Assembly: GCA_050331715.1 (NCBI GenBank)
Contig: JBHJGO010000004.1
Location: 1-64,000, forward strand
Source: JBHJGO01 sp050331715
Lineage (GTDB): Bacteria > Cyanobacteriota > Cyanobacteriia > Cyanobacteriales > Microcoleaceae
Reading direction: 5' to 3'
DNA: 64,000 bases
Shown here: positions 42,759-52,313 of the stretch, one piece after another
Layout: the number at the start of each line of letters is the position of its first letter
How positions within the stretch are numbered: the stretch's first letter is position 1
Translations under genes and position numbers: made by a program
Notes under the pieces: generated by a model
Database searches by the model: none
The model's input: only the letters and a program-made list of their open reading frames with translations
What the model was told of the DNA's origin: nothing

Positions 42759-44898
42759 AACAATCAGGATGATATCCGCCCTGGTTACAGATGTAGAGAA
42801 TCTGATTCTGGCTCAGGTTCTTGGCACGGGCAAAGTTCACTCGCTTGAAGCGATTTGAGGGATTTGCGGTTTCTATGTTCTCTATAAATTGATTGTCAGA
42901 CCCTTCTGGTTGAGCAGCTACAAATTTTGCACCGTTAAAGTCTGTGCCGTTGAGATTTGCACCCTCTAGGTTTGCTAGACTCAGATCTGCATTCTGCAAA
43001 CTTGCATTCTGCAGCTTGGCATTTTTGAAATTTGCCCCCGTCAATTTAGCAAAACTCAAATCTGTCTCCCTCAGATCCGCCCCCTGGAAATCTGCACCGG
43101 ACAAATCTGCATCCTGGAATCCCACCTGTTGCAGACGACTATCAATAAACTCAGCTCCCTGTCCCTTGACCTTCATCATACGAGCTTCGTCTAGATCGGC
43201 CTTGGAAAGTTGGGCATTGGTGAGATCGGCTCCTGTCAGCTTTGCCCCCTCCAACTCAGCCCCTTCTAAGTTTGCCCCGATCAGTTCAGCACTACTCAAA
43301 ATTGCGCCAATCAAATCGGCCTTAGATAAATCAGCCTTGTTCAAAATGGCTCGCAGGAGATTGGTGCGTTGCAAATACACCTGGCTGAGAAACGCTCCCG
43401 TTAAATCGACTTCAGTTAAATCCGCACCACTCAGATCTGCCACCCAATCGTCAAAGGTGCCGTAGCGTTCGTCGTCACCCGCGCTGTAGAAACTGCTATT
43501 TGATAGATCCGCTTGCTTGAACTGGCTACTTCTGAAATTCAGGCCAGACAAGTCAGTATTATTTAAAACCAGAGTAAACTGAGCTGGCCCCTGGGCCGTT
43601 TGATTCAAGTCCATCCGACTCAGATCAACGTTGTGAATTTCGCCGCTATTGATGGTCAGGAGTTTCGCAATGGCCCGTTGGGTCGCCTGCTGTCGCTTTG
43701 CAGTTAACTGCTTGGTTTTGGCATTGGCTCCAAACTCCATCGAGTCCAATTCATTTCTCAGGGCATGGTTCAATTGCCGCAAATAGGGCAATGCTGCTGG
43801 CCCGGCACTCACCAGAGCTTGATGGGTCACATCAAGCATAGCTGGATTCGTTTCCTGGGCTAGAAGATCAACTAGAAGGGGAATCGCTCGCGGATCCTCC
43901 AATGTTCCCAGGGCCAAAATCGCACCCCGTTTCTGAGCCGGATCAACCTGAGCATCAGGAGAGAGTTTGCTAACCAGGGCGAGAAAAACCTCGTTGTCCT
44001 GTTGCTTGAATTCCCGTCGATTCGCTTGATTTTGAATGTAAATCTGAGTTGCGGCAAAGGTTCCCAGAACTGCTGCCATACTGGCACAGCTCACCCCTAC
44101 CAGAGTCATGCCGGGATGTTGGCGCATCCAGGCCCAGAGATCCACCGGAAAATTGCGGCGACGGGGGGTGAAAACTAAAGAACGAGCAGCCTCCGATTCT
44201 CCAGCCAAATCGTAGCTCGTGAAGGGATTGGCTAGGAATTTCACGCCTGCTTCCCGCACACTTGTCCGGGCGAGGAGGTCATGGCCTGTCCGACCTTTGA
44301 AGCGCTTACCGAGCAACCCATCAACTAGAATTGCGACCCCTGCCAGACCCGTTAACAAGAGTAAATTGGGAAAAGCACCGCTCGAACGCCAGATAATGTA
44401 GGCGAGGCCCATGGGAACCCCCCAACGACCCACAGATTCCCGATAGAACGCTTGCAATAAACTGGGCGGAACCTGATAACGGTTGACGACTTGCACACCG
44501 AACCAGCGCTTAGGGGAGGTTTGTCCAGTTGCGGAGAGCCGATAGAGTTGCCAGCCTGAGACTAAAATTGGCTATAGCAAAGCACCTGACCAGAAAAAAT
44601 TTGTTAGGGGCGTTACTTGCGGATTGCGGTTGCGCACGGGCAAGGCCAGAGTTGCTGCATTCGTGTTAGAGGTAGTTCTTAGAACTGGATTTAACGGTAC
44701 TGATTGGGGGGGACGATTACAGATTGCCCCCGCTGCCAGGGGTACTAGACCGCTGACGGCCACCAGAGAGACTTCCACAGCCCACGCTCCACATCGACGC
44801 ATCCACAGTGGTAGTTGCCGAACTTGTAGGGGTTCTTGTAGGGGCTCCACTGGAGATGGGGGGGAATTAACATCACTACCGAAAGATGGGCTGGCCAT
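42751..44898 (-). pseudogene. RDD-like membrane domain plus pentapeptide-repeat protein, interrupted by one TAG
   Basis: The minus-strand frame from ATG at 44898 runs 107 residues with the N-terminal RDD-like part (LPLWMRRCGAWAVEVSLVAV, LTNFFWSGALL), then meets TAG at 44572-44574. It continues in the same frame with PILVSGWQLYRLSATGQTS and KRWFGVQVVN, exactly where RDD proteins continue. It then carries a HEAT-like region (about residues 300-380 of the restored protein) and a long pentapeptide-repeat array (A-D/N-L-x-x) almost to the C terminus. Restored length is about 715 residues. The downstream open frame alone (to 44496) could be translated from an internal start, but it lacks the first membrane helix. 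Function of the intact protein is not known; pentapeptide arrays form a right-handed beta helix. Confidence 0.85.
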
Positions 44899-44969
44899 AG
44901 TTTAAAACTTCTAATGAAAACTTCTAACTCAGGTAATTGGGTCTAAGTCGTCGCAATGCGGACAAGGAA

Positions 44970-45287
44970 TCAAGACTTGGAAGATCGAGTCTGTTTGAAA
45001 ATTTGGTACGCAATGTACCCTAATCCGCCCACAATCGCAAGACTAAAGGCCAAAGAAATCAGTTGTATTACAAGTTTCAGGAGGGCCAATCCAGCAAAAA
45101 CGCCCAAAATGCCCACAACGATTTGCCCCGCTGTTGGCAGATCCTTGAACCAGGATAAAAATTGCTGATAGTAGACCTTAACCGTCTTAGAAGAAGATTG
45201 GGTGGATCTAGCGACAGGTTGCTGATTGATTTCTGCTTCTAGATCCTCTAGACGGCGTTTCACGTCCTGATCATCTTGAAAACTCAT
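44970..45287 (-). CDS. Conserved cyanobacterial membrane protein, 105 aa
   Basis: A 105-residue protein with a charged N-terminal helix (DVKRRLEDLEAEINQQ), a linker, and two hydrophobic segments (about 53-95, IVVGILGVFAGLALLKLVIQ and AFSLAIVGGLGYIAYQIF). Similar short proteins occur in cyanobacteria without known function. ATG start at 45287 with AAGGGG in front. It lies 71 nt upstream of the broken RDD/pentapeptide gene on the same strand. Confidence 0.7.
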   Translation of the reverse strand: MSFQDDQDVKRRLEDLEAEINQQPVARSTQSSSKTVKVYYQQFLSWFKDLPTAGQIVVGILGVFAGLALLKLVIQLISLAFSLAIVGGLGYIAYQIFKQTRSSKS

Positions 45288-45405
45288 GGATATTAACCCC
45301 TTATCGGCTCAGAACATTCTTGTAGGAACAAATTAGACGAACTTAGACTCACAATTAATAGTAAGGTAACTCTGAAATAGGAAAGGACTAAATTTAATTA
45401 GGATT

Positions 45406-45840
45406 ATGATAACTAGAAATCGGTTAATGCGGTGTACTGGAAAATTCAGTCAGCGGGCAATCTGCGGTGCTGTTTTGGCAATGTTACTGCTATTCCCATC
45501 CGCAGCCCTGGCGGATCAGGAAATTACACCCGGCACACCGATCAAAGTTTCTGGTACTTCTGGAGGAACTACCAATAGCGGGGACTGCGGCTACGTGGCA
45601 ACCGTACCGAATCATGTTCTCAATCTGCCTGAAGATCTAACGTTCTGGCAAATTCAAGTGGAAAGCAAAGGCTCACCCACCCTACTGGTAGATGGGCCAG
45701 CGGGACGGTATTGTGTCCTACCGGACAGAGGAAAACTGCAATTCTCTGGCTATGGAACCCAGGGAACCTATGAGGTTTACATTGGCGATCGCAATCAAGG
45801 CCAGCACCCCTATCAGTTATCGATTTCAGGTCGTCAGTAG
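45406..45840 (+). CDS. Secreted hypothetical protein
   Basis: A 144-residue protein with a clear signal peptide (basic start MITRNRLMRCTGKFSQR, hydrophobic core AICGAVLAMLLLFPSAALA with an ALA-type cleavage site). The mature part of about 108 residues is predicted to be beta-rich (PIKVSGTSGGTTNSGDCGYVA, LQFSGYGTQGTYEVYIGDR). Two Cys residues (DCGY and RYCVL) could form a disulfide. No family recognised. Confidence 0.75.
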   Translation: MITRNRLMRCTGKFSQRAICGAVLAMLLLFPSAALADQEITPGTPIKVSGTSGGTTNSGDCGYVATVPNHVLNLPEDLTFWQIQVESKGSPTLLVDGPAGRYCVLPDRGKLQFSGYGTQGTYEVYIGDRNQGQHPYQLSISGRQ

Positions 45841-45885
45841 GCAGAGTCAAGGCGTTTCGCACCAGGGCGTTTATACCGGGAAAAC

Positions 45886-46215
45886 ATGTCAAGGCAACCT
45901 GAAGAAATTCGTCTCCAGCCCCTCAAACCCTACGAGGATAGGCTATTATCGGCGCTGAGTTTCTTTCGATTTCATCGCCAGAATCAGGTACAGGCTCACC
46001 ATTGCCTCAGTCTGTACCTGCGACAATCCAAACAGCGGATCTTGGATGAAGTGGGGTTCTATGCCGAACCACTAGGATATTCGGCCCAGGAATTTCTGGA
46101 GCTAATTTACCAAAATCCGAAACAAGCTGAGCAGGAACTGCGCGAACAGTTCAGCTTTCCAGAACCGCTAGATTTGGGGATTAGCGATCCCTTGGATGAG
46201 CAGTCCAATTTTTAA
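45886..46215 (+). CDS. Conserved hypothetical protein, 109 aa
   Basis: A 109-residue soluble, mostly helical protein: KPYEDRLLSALSFFRFHRQ, AHHCLSLYLRQSKQRILDE, YSAQEFLELIYQNPKQAEQE. Composition and the coding-strand position, 45 nt after the secreted protein gene, suggest a real gene. No family recognised and no catalytic motif seen. It faces guaB3, with a small hairpin between them. Confidence 0.7.
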   Translation: MSRQPEEIRLQPLKPYEDRLLSALSFFRFHRQNQVQAHHCLSLYLRQSKQRILDEVGFYAEPLGYSAQEFLELIYQNPKQAEQELREQFSFPEPLDLGISDPLDEQSNF

Positions 46216-46219
46216 GCAA

Positions 46220-46237
46220 AACCCACTTCAATGGGTT
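46220..46237. terminator. Short hairpin between convergent genes
   Basis: AACCCA (46220-46225) pairs with TGGGTT (46232-46237) with a 6-nt loop. Weak; no T run on the plus strand. Confidence 0.35.
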
Positions 46238-46258
46238 AGATAGAGGTTGATGTTGTGA

Positions 46259-47422
46259 TTACTTGCCCATGCCTAACTGCTGGGCCTTTTGGTAAACCTT
46301 CCCTTCTGTCAACAAAGACGGTGCAATGACCACCTCAACCTGCTGCATTTCCTGGATATTTTTCGCGCCTAGGGTTCCCATACTGCTTTTCAAGGCTCCC
46401 AGCAAATTATGGGTTCCATCGTCCAACTGAGCTGGGCCTCGGAGAATTTGTTCCAGGGTTCCCGTTGACCCCACGTTAATTCGTGTACCTCTAGGTAGTA
46501 CTGGGCTTGGCGTTGCCATACCCCAGTGAAAGCCTCTTCCTGGCGCTTCCTTCGCACGGGCAATCGGAGAACCAATCATGACGCCATCGGCTCCGCAAGC
46601 AATACACTTACAAATGTCGCCCCCCGTCACCAGACCTCCATCGGCAATCACAGGAATATACTGGCCCGTTTCGTGGGCAAAGTCTTCCCTCGCTTTAGCA
46701 CAATCTGCAACCGCAGTAGCCTGAGGAACCCCAACTCCCAAAACACCCCGCGACGTACACGCGGCTCCAGGGCCAATTCCGACCAGCACCGCAGATGCTC
46801 CCGCCTTCATCAGGTTCAGTGCCACTTCGTAGGTGACACAATTCCCCAGAATTACAGGCATAGGCATTTCTTGACAAAACTGCGTCAGATCCAACGGCTC
46901 AACCGATGCAGCGGCAAAGAATGCAGTGGAAACCACCGTCGCCTGAACAAAGACCAGATCGGCTGCTGCTTCTGCAACCACTGAACCATACTTCTTCGCC
47001 CCGGCTGGCGTCAGGCTGACGGCAGCAATCCCACCCTGAGCCTTAATCTGCTGAATCCGTTCTTTAATCAATTCTGGCTTGATGGGTTCAGCATAGAGTT
47101 GCTGCATCAAGCCCACAAATTCCGACTTTCCCACGGCAGCGATTTTGTCCAGGATGGGGTTAGGATCTTCGTATCGCGTCTGAATTCCTTCCAAGTTCAG
47201 TACACCCAAAGCCCCTATCTGCGAAAGACGAACGGCCATCTCTACATCCACCACACCATCCATCGCACTGGCAATAATCGGAATTTCTCGCTGAATTCCG
47301 CCGATTTCCCAGGCTGTATCCGTTATGCTGGGGTCAATAGTTTGTAGCCCAGGAACTAGTGCAATTTCGTCAATTCCGTAGGCTCTACGAGCTGTTTTGC
47401 CACGTCCAATTACAATATCCAC
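46259..47422 (-). CDS. guaB3: GuaB3-family IMP dehydrogenase
   Basis: A 387-residue TIM-barrel enzyme of the IMP dehydrogenase/GMP reductase superfamily. Seen: IVIGRGKTARRAYGIDEIAL at the start, IPIIASAMDGVVDVEMAVRL, LNLEGIQTRYEDP, the catalytic-loop Cys in VGIGPGAACTSRGVLG, and the flap region. It lacks the CBS (Bateman) domain of ordinary GuaB, as GuaB3 does. GuaB3 of cyanobacteria has IMP dehydrogenase activity, making XMP for guanine nucleotides. Start is GTG at 47422 with AGGA upstream. Single gene. Confidence 0.92.
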   Translation of the reverse strand: MDIVIGRGKTARRAYGIDEIALVPGLQTIDPSITDTAWEIGGIQREIPIIASAMDGVVDVEMAVRLSQIGALGVLNLEGIQTRYEDPNPILDKIAAVGKSEFVGLMQQLYAEPIKPELIKERIQQIKAQGGIAAVSLTPAGAKKYGSVVAEAAADLVFVQATVVSTAFFAAASVEPLDLTQFCQEMPMPVILGNCVTYEVALNLMKAGASAVLVGIGPGAACTSRGVLGVGVPQATAVADCAKAREDFAHETGQYIPVIADGGLVTGGDICKCIACGADGVMIGSPIARAKEAPGRGFHWGMATPSPVLPRGTRINVGSTGTLEQILRGPAQLDDGTHNLLGALKSSMGTLGAKNIQEMQQVEVVIAPSLLTEGKVYQKAQQLGMGK

Positions 47423-47676
47423 TTCAATGTCCTTAGAATTTTACTCAATGATCCAGTAGGGTTCCGTGACGACACAACTGAACCTGTATGAATCGAATCA
47501 CACCATCAAATCCATAGCTCCAACGTCCTCGAAAAAGTATTCGGGGGAAAATAATCGAGGAAATTTAGTAGATAATAACAGTTTTTTAAAAAATCTGAGT
47601 GTTAATTAATCGGGCCGTGGCCCGAAGTCAAACAGGTGTAGGAGGGAGAATTCATCTGTATGAATGAAAAGCCGAA
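47423..47676. other. 254-bp gap upstream of guaB3 with palindromes, no gene
   Basis: Carries the guaB3 promoter. A GC palindrome TCGGGCC-GT-GGCCCGA lies at 47609-47624 in AT-rich surroundings, and ATTCAT-CTGT-ATGAAT near 47652. No open frame with a ribosome site was seen. Confidence 0.5.
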
Positions 47677-48165
47677 TTAGCAACTTTCTGGACTGGTTTC
47701 ACAAGCTCCAATACTGACCCAACTTCTAGAGCCGTCCTGCCAATGTTCCTTTTTCCAGATAGGAGCATTGTGCTTCAAGGTATCAATCCCATATTGACAG
47801 GCTTCAAAGGCTTCTCGTCGGTGGGGACATCCCACTGCCACCAACACGCTAATCTCGCCAACAACCAATCGGCCCACCCGATGATGAATTGCCACATGGG
47901 TAATCTGGGGCCACTGCTGACGCATCTCCTGGGCAATCCGCTCAAATACCCGCAGGGCCATCGGCTGGTAGGCTTGATACTCCAGGGCTGCTACGGGCTT
48001 GCCATCCGTTTGCTGTCGTACCATTCCACTCATCACCACGACTGCACCATTGGCAGGCGCATCAACACTGGCATAGACTTCTTCCAGTACCAGGGGAGCC
48101 AGAACAATGGCAAAGCTATCTTGGCAAGATGGGTCAGATTGGCAAGAAGAATCAAGGGTAAGCAC
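47677..48165 (-). CDS. moaE: Molybdopterin synthase catalytic subunit
   Basis: A 162-residue enzyme that, with MoaD-thiocarboxylate, inserts two sulfurs into precursor Z to form molybdopterin. Family motifs: GAVVVMSGMVRQQTDGKPVAALEYQAY (with Glu of the hinge), THVAIHHRVGRLVVGEISVLVAVG, and the catalytic-site Lys residues of DTLKHNAPIWKKEHWQDGSR. The first 20 residues (with two Cys) are a nonconserved extension from GTG at 48165. Other moa genes are not in the window. Confidence 0.93.
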   Translation of the reverse strand: MLTLDSSCQSDPSCQDSFAIVLAPLVLEEVYASVDAPANGAVVVMSGMVRQQTDGKPVAALEYQAYQPMALRVFERIAQEMRQQWPQITHVAIHHRVGRLVVGEISVLVAVGCPHRREAFEACQYGIDTLKHNAPIWKKEHWQDGSRSWVSIGACETSPESC

Positions 48166-48260
48166 TGGAAAACGAGCCTCTAATAACGGATATGTATAAC
48201 CATAGTAGATTCTATGTTGGAAAAATTCGATAAACTAAAAGCCATCGATCACTTGGGAGA

Positions 48261-50015
48261 TTGGTCTTGAATCATAGATTGGCCCGTACTTTGCCGCTGC
48301 TGATGGCATTGACAATCACCGCTTGCACGTCTCAACCGTCAACAACTCAAGCCCCCGGTTCATCTCCGGAAACCTCTTCAGAAACAATCGCAGAGAATGA
48401 CGTTCTCAAGCTGCTCTACTGGCAAGCCCCCACCATCCTCAATCCACATCTAGCCACTGGATTCAAGGATTTTGACGCAGCCCGCCTGGTCTATGAACCC
48501 CTGGCCAGCTACAACAAGGACGATCAATTCATTCCCTTTCTCGCAGCTGAGATTCCCTCCCTGGAAAACGGCGGGGTCGCTGAGGATGGCAAATCGGTCA
48601 CCTGGAAACTGAAGCAGAATGTGCAATGGTCAGACGGTGAACCCTTCACAGCCGAAGATGTGGTCTTCACCTACAACTTTGTGATGAATCCAGAGGTGGC
48701 CGCTGCCAGCCGGGAGTACTACTCCTTGATTGAAACGGTTGAAGCGCTGGATTCCCATACCGTGAAAATCACCTTCAAGGACGTGACGCCAAGCTGGTCA
48801 ATTCCTTTTACCGGACAAAATGGATTGATTCTACCCCAGCATATTTTTGAAGCCTACAACGGGGCCAATATTCGGGAGGCCCCGGCGAATCAGCAGCCGA
48901 TTGGAACTGGGCCGTATTTAGTGACGGAATTTAGACCCGGAGATGTGGTGTTGTATACGGCAAATCCGGCGTACTGGGACGAAGGCAAGCCCTACTTCCA
49001 GAATGTTGAGCTGAAGGGTGGAGGAGATGCCACCTCCGCTGCGCGGGCGGTGTTGCAAACGGGGGATGTGGACTACGCCCACAATCTTCAGGTTGAGTCT
49101 AATATTTTGCAGCAGTTAGAAGCCGGAGGACAGGGGAAAGTTCTGGCAACCTTCGGTTCTAGCGTGGAGCGGATTCTGTTCAACTTCACTGATCCCAACA
49201 AAGAAACCGCTGATGGAGAGCGTTCCAGCACTCAGTTTCCCCACCCGTTTTTTACCGATCTGAAAGTCCGACAAGCCTTTGATTTGGCGATTGACCGCGA
49301 CACGATTGCCAATCAACTCTACGGCGTCACAGGTCGTCCGATTGCCCAGCTTTTGGTTGCGCCTCAGATCTACCAATCGGATCAAATTGACTACGAGTTC
49401 AATCTAGAGAAAGCCCAGCAGTTGCTAGATGAAGCTGGATGGAAAGATACGAACGGGAATGGCGTGCGAGACAAGGACAACGTTGAAATGAAGGTATTGT
49501 TCCAAACGTCGGTGAATCCGGTTCGACAAAAAACCCAGGAAATTATCAAACAATCCCTGGAATCAATCGGGGTGGAGGTGGAGCTGAAAAGCATCGATGC
49601 CAGTGTGTTTTTCTCCGGTGACCCCGCTAACCCTGAAACCTTGAACCATTTCTATGCCGATTTGCAGGAATTCACTACGGGAAATGACAGTCCTGATCCT
49701 AGCGCCTACATGAAATGGCGCACCTGCGACGAAATTGCCCAGAAATCTAACGATTGGCAACGGAATAACTATGCCCGCTATTGCAATCCGGAATACGACA
49801 AACTCTGGCAGCAGGCCAACCAGGAAACGGATCCCGAAAAACGGGCGCAGCTCTACAAAGCGATGGATGAACTCCTGCGACGGGAAATGGTGTTGCTCCC
49901 GCTGGTTCATCGGGCTGATGCGAATGGCGTGAGCAATCGCCTATCCGGTGTTGATCCAACCCCCTGGGATGCCAACACCTGGGATGTCAAAAATTGGCAG
50001 CGATCAGGGTCTTAA
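48261..50015 (+). CDS. Peptide ABC-transporter substrate-binding lipoprotein (SBP_bac_5)
   Basis: A 584-residue periplasmic binding lipoprotein. Lipobox ITAC at about residue 22 (LTITACTSQ) gives an N-terminal lipidated Cys. The SBP_bac_5 fold is marked by VTWKLKQNVQWSDGEPFTAEDVVFTYN, YTANPAYWDEGKPYF and RQAFDLAIDRDTIANQLYGV. Such proteins bind oligopeptides, nickel or other ligands for an ABC importer, but no permease or ATPase gene is adjacent. The start is TTG at 48261; a second TTG two codons later is equally possible. It overlaps the end of the broken aldehyde dehydrogenase gene by 4 nt on the opposite strand. Confidence 0.9.
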   Translation: MVLNHRLARTLPLLMALTITACTSQPSTTQAPGSSPETSSETIAENDVLKLLYWQAPTILNPHLATGFKDFDAARLVYEPLASYNKDDQFIPFLAAEIPSLENGGVAEDGKSVTWKLKQNVQWSDGEPFTAEDVVFTYNFVMNPEVAAASREYYSLIETVEALDSHTVKITFKDVTPSWSIPFTGQNGLILPQHIFEAYNGANIREAPANQQPIGTGPYLVTEFRPGDVVLYTANPAYWDEGKPYFQNVELKGGGDATSAARAVLQTGDVDYAHNLQVESNILQQLEAGGQGKVLATFGSSVERILFNFTDPNKETADGERSSTQFPHPFFTDLKVRQAFDLAIDRDTIANQLYGVTGRPIAQLLVAPQIYQSDQIDYEFNLEKAQQLLDEAGWKDTNGNGVRDKDNVEMKVLFQTSVNPVRQKTQEIIKQSLESIGVEVELKSIDASVFFSGDPANPETLNHFYADLQEFTTGNDSPDPSAYMKWRTCDEIAQKSNDWQRNNYARYCNPEYDKLWQQANQETDPEKRAQLYKAMDELLRREMVLLPLVHRADANGVSNRLSGVDPTPWDANTWDVKNWQRSGS

Positions 50016-51376
50016 CTATTCACAACTTTTTTAATCAAGCCAACTTTACCTTTGTAAGGGGCATATCGCCATTTCATATCGAGCCAGAAGGGTTTTTTCA
50101 GTACACTTTTATAGTGGGAAAACGTATCGAAACTGGCTTTGCCATGATAGCTACCAATGCCGCTTTGACCCACACCCCCAAAGGGCAACTCAGTCACACC
50201 GACGTGCATCACAGTCTCATTAAAACAGACCCCCCCAGAGGATGTTTCCTCAAGAATTCGTTGCTGTTTCTGTGCGTCCTTGGAGAAGAAATACAATGCC
50301 AGGGGCTTAGGTCGCGCATTCACCTGCTGAATCGCCTCAGTTAAATCGGTGTATTCCAGCATGGGTAAAATCGGCCCAAAGATTTCGTCCTGCATTACGG
50401 GATCATTCCAGGACACCTGATCAATTAGAGTGGGAGCAATGTATCGGCTCTCAACATCCGTTTGACCTCCGGCCAGAATCTGACCCTGCTGTAGCAACCC
50501 TGTCAATCGCTAAAAGTGTCGCTGGCTAATAATGCGGCAGTAGTCCGGGCTTTTCTCCGGATCGTCACCATAGAATTCCTTAATTTTGGCCTGCATTGCT
50601 TGCACTAATTGGGGCTTTACCTTGGAGTGCACCAACAGATAATCTGGGGCAATGCAAGTCTGACCCGCATTAATCAGCTTGCCCCAAACGATACGGCTGG
50701 CGGTGTTTTCTAGATGAATCTCGTCATCGATAATGCAGGGACTTTTACCGCCGAGTTCCAATGTGACAGGCGTTAGATGTTCCGCCGCTGCCTTCATCAC
50801 AATCTTGCCAATATTGGTTCCCCCGGTAAAAAAGATATGGTCAAATTTTTCTGCTAACAAGGCTTGGGAAACCTCAACATCACCTTCTACTGCGGCAATA
50901 TAGGCCGGGTCAAAGGTTTTCTGAATTAGTTCAGCTACCACTCTGGAAGTATTGGCTGCAATTTCTGAAGGTTTCAAAATGGTGCAATTTCCTGCTGCAA
51001 TGGCTCCAACCAACGGAGAAATCATCAACTGAAAGGGATAATTCCAGGGGCCAATGATTAACACGACACAAAGCGGTTCCGGGCGAATTTGAGCGGAGGC
51101 TGGAAATTGATCAATGGAAGTTGAAACTTTTTTGGGCTTGACCCAGGATTTCAGGTGCTTAATCGCGTATTTGACCTCCGAAACGGAAGCGATTTCAAAA
51201 TAGGCTTCGTATTCAGGTCGGTTAAGATCGGCATGAACCGCCTCAACGATGGCATCCTGAGCTTCGACAATCGCCTGTTGTAACCGATTCAGTTGTTCCA
51301 GACGGAACTGGAGATCCTTGGTTTGGCCAGTGGCGAAGAATTGTCGCTGTTGTTGAATGAGATGAGCAAGATCCAT
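50012..51376 (-). pseudogene. Aldehyde dehydrogenase, interrupted by one TAG
   Basis: Class-3-like aldehyde dehydrogenase that would oxidise aldehydes to acids with NAD(P). Frame from ATG at 51376 runs 288 residues with VVLIIGPWNYPFQLMISPLV, ELGGKSPCII and the catalytic Cys in INAGQTCIAPDYLLV, then TAG at 50510-50512 after RIISQRHF. The same frame continues with RLTGLLQQGQILAGG, the C-terminal ELPFGGVGQSGIGSYHG and SHYKSVLKKPFW to 50012. The family has a residue such as Asp, Glu or Gln in place of the stop (HFxRL), so a one-base change from CAG or GAG would explain it. Restored length is about 454, normal for the family. Such enzymes in cyanobacteria take part in fatty-aldehyde and carotenoid-derived aldehyde clearance. 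Confidence 0.9.
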
Positions 51377-51496
51377 GGCAATCTCTGGAAGTTTATCTCT
51401 AGAAGTTTTAAGGATAATCGGACTCGATTGCGATTCTGAGAAGAGGGTGTCAGAATACTTAGAAATGTTAACTCAAAACGTAGGATTGCTCAGGTA

Positions 51497-52009
51497 GTGA
51501 GTAGCGATCGCACCCGCTCAACCTCAAGAACGTCCACTCAGCAGGGGAGGCAGGCCTTTGCTGGAACCCATTATGGTTGTCTGGGGTTGCATCCCTCAGC
51601 CTCACCCGTTGAAATTCGTAGGGCCTATCGTCAGCTCAGCAAGTGTTATCATCCAGACACAACATCTCTACCAAAGCAGGTTGCAACTCAAAAGTTTCAA
51701 GAGTTGAATGAAGCCTATGCAACACTCAGCAGCCCAGAACGTCGTCTTGCCTACGACCAAACCATTCGGTATTCCCGCTATTCGGTGATCCAGCCTGTGA
51801 TGGATTTGGATACTTCAAACACAAGTCACTATTCCCGCTCGGCTTACCTTGATCCCACTGACCGTCCGCTCTCTTCAGGAGAGGTTTTTGCCCTTTTAAT
51901 GCTTGGATTAAGCTTAGCGGGATGTCTTGTTCTGGCCATTGTTGTTGGCTTAATTCGGCCTGATTTGAGCCTACAGCCGATTCAGCCGCCTGGTTTAACT
52001 CTACCCTAA
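51497..52009 (+). CDS. J-domain protein with a C-terminal membrane anchor
   Basis: A 170-residue DnaJ-like co-chaperone. The J domain covers about 26-90: YGCLGLHPSASPVEIRRAYR, then LSKCYHPDTTSL with the HPD motif that stimulates DnaK ATPase, and FQELNEAYATLSSPERRLAYD. After a Ser/Tyr-rich linker there is one membrane helix (about 131-153, ALLMLGLSLAGCLVLAIVVG). Zinc-finger and C-terminal substrate domains are absent, so it is a type III J protein that likely recruits DnaK to a membrane. Start GTG at 51497. It is followed 22 nt later by the DUF3143 gene. Confidence 0.9.
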   Translation: MSSDRTRSTSRTSTQQGRQAFAGTHYGCLGLHPSASPVEIRRAYRQLSKCYHPDTTSLPKQVATQKFQELNEAYATLSSPERRLAYDQTIRYSRYSVIQPVMDLDTSNTSHYSRSAYLDPTDRPLSSGEVFALLMLGLSLAGCLVLAIVVGLIRPDLSLQPIQPPGLTLP

Positions 52010-52031
52010 TCCTCCATTCACCATAACTATC

Positions 52032-52310
52032 ATGACTCAAACCGACCTTCCCAATCCCGAAACCCCGCTATACAACCACTCCCTACCAAAGATCGAAGAC
52101 TGGCTGCGTTCCCAGGGTTGTCAACAGGATCCAGATGAGTTGCATCATTGGCAGGTTGAGCGACCCACCTGGAAAGCTGAACTGTGGCTGGACGTTGAGC
52201 AGTTGACGGTCGCCTACATCGATGTCGACAGCAGTCAGGATGTTCAACGAGCCTTTAAATACTCTCTCAGTCGGCAAGATATCGAAGACGCTGTTTTTTC
52301 TGGGCCTTAG
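52032..52310 (+). CDS. DUF3143 domain-containing protein
   Basis: A 92-residue cyanobacterial protein that matches DUF3143: PLYNHSLPKIEDWLRSQGCQ, HWQVERPTWKAELWLDVEQL, VAYIDVDSSQDVQRAFKYSL and SRQDIEDAVFSGP. Function unknown. It is cotranscribed with the J-domain gene 22 nt upstream, a pairing I recall in other cyanobacteria, which suggests a shared task. It is convergent with uppS, 3 nt apart. Confidence 0.9.
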   Translation: MTQTDLPNPETPLYNHSLPKIEDWLRSQGCQQDPDELHHWQVERPTWKAELWLDVEQLTVAYIDVDSSQDVQRAFKYSLSRQDIEDAVFSGP

Positions 52311-52313
52311 AAA

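Noticed and set aside
42944..43465. A 173-residue plus-strand open frame inside the pentapeptide-repeat gene.
   Set aside because: A repetitive shadow of the ADLxx repeats on the other strand.
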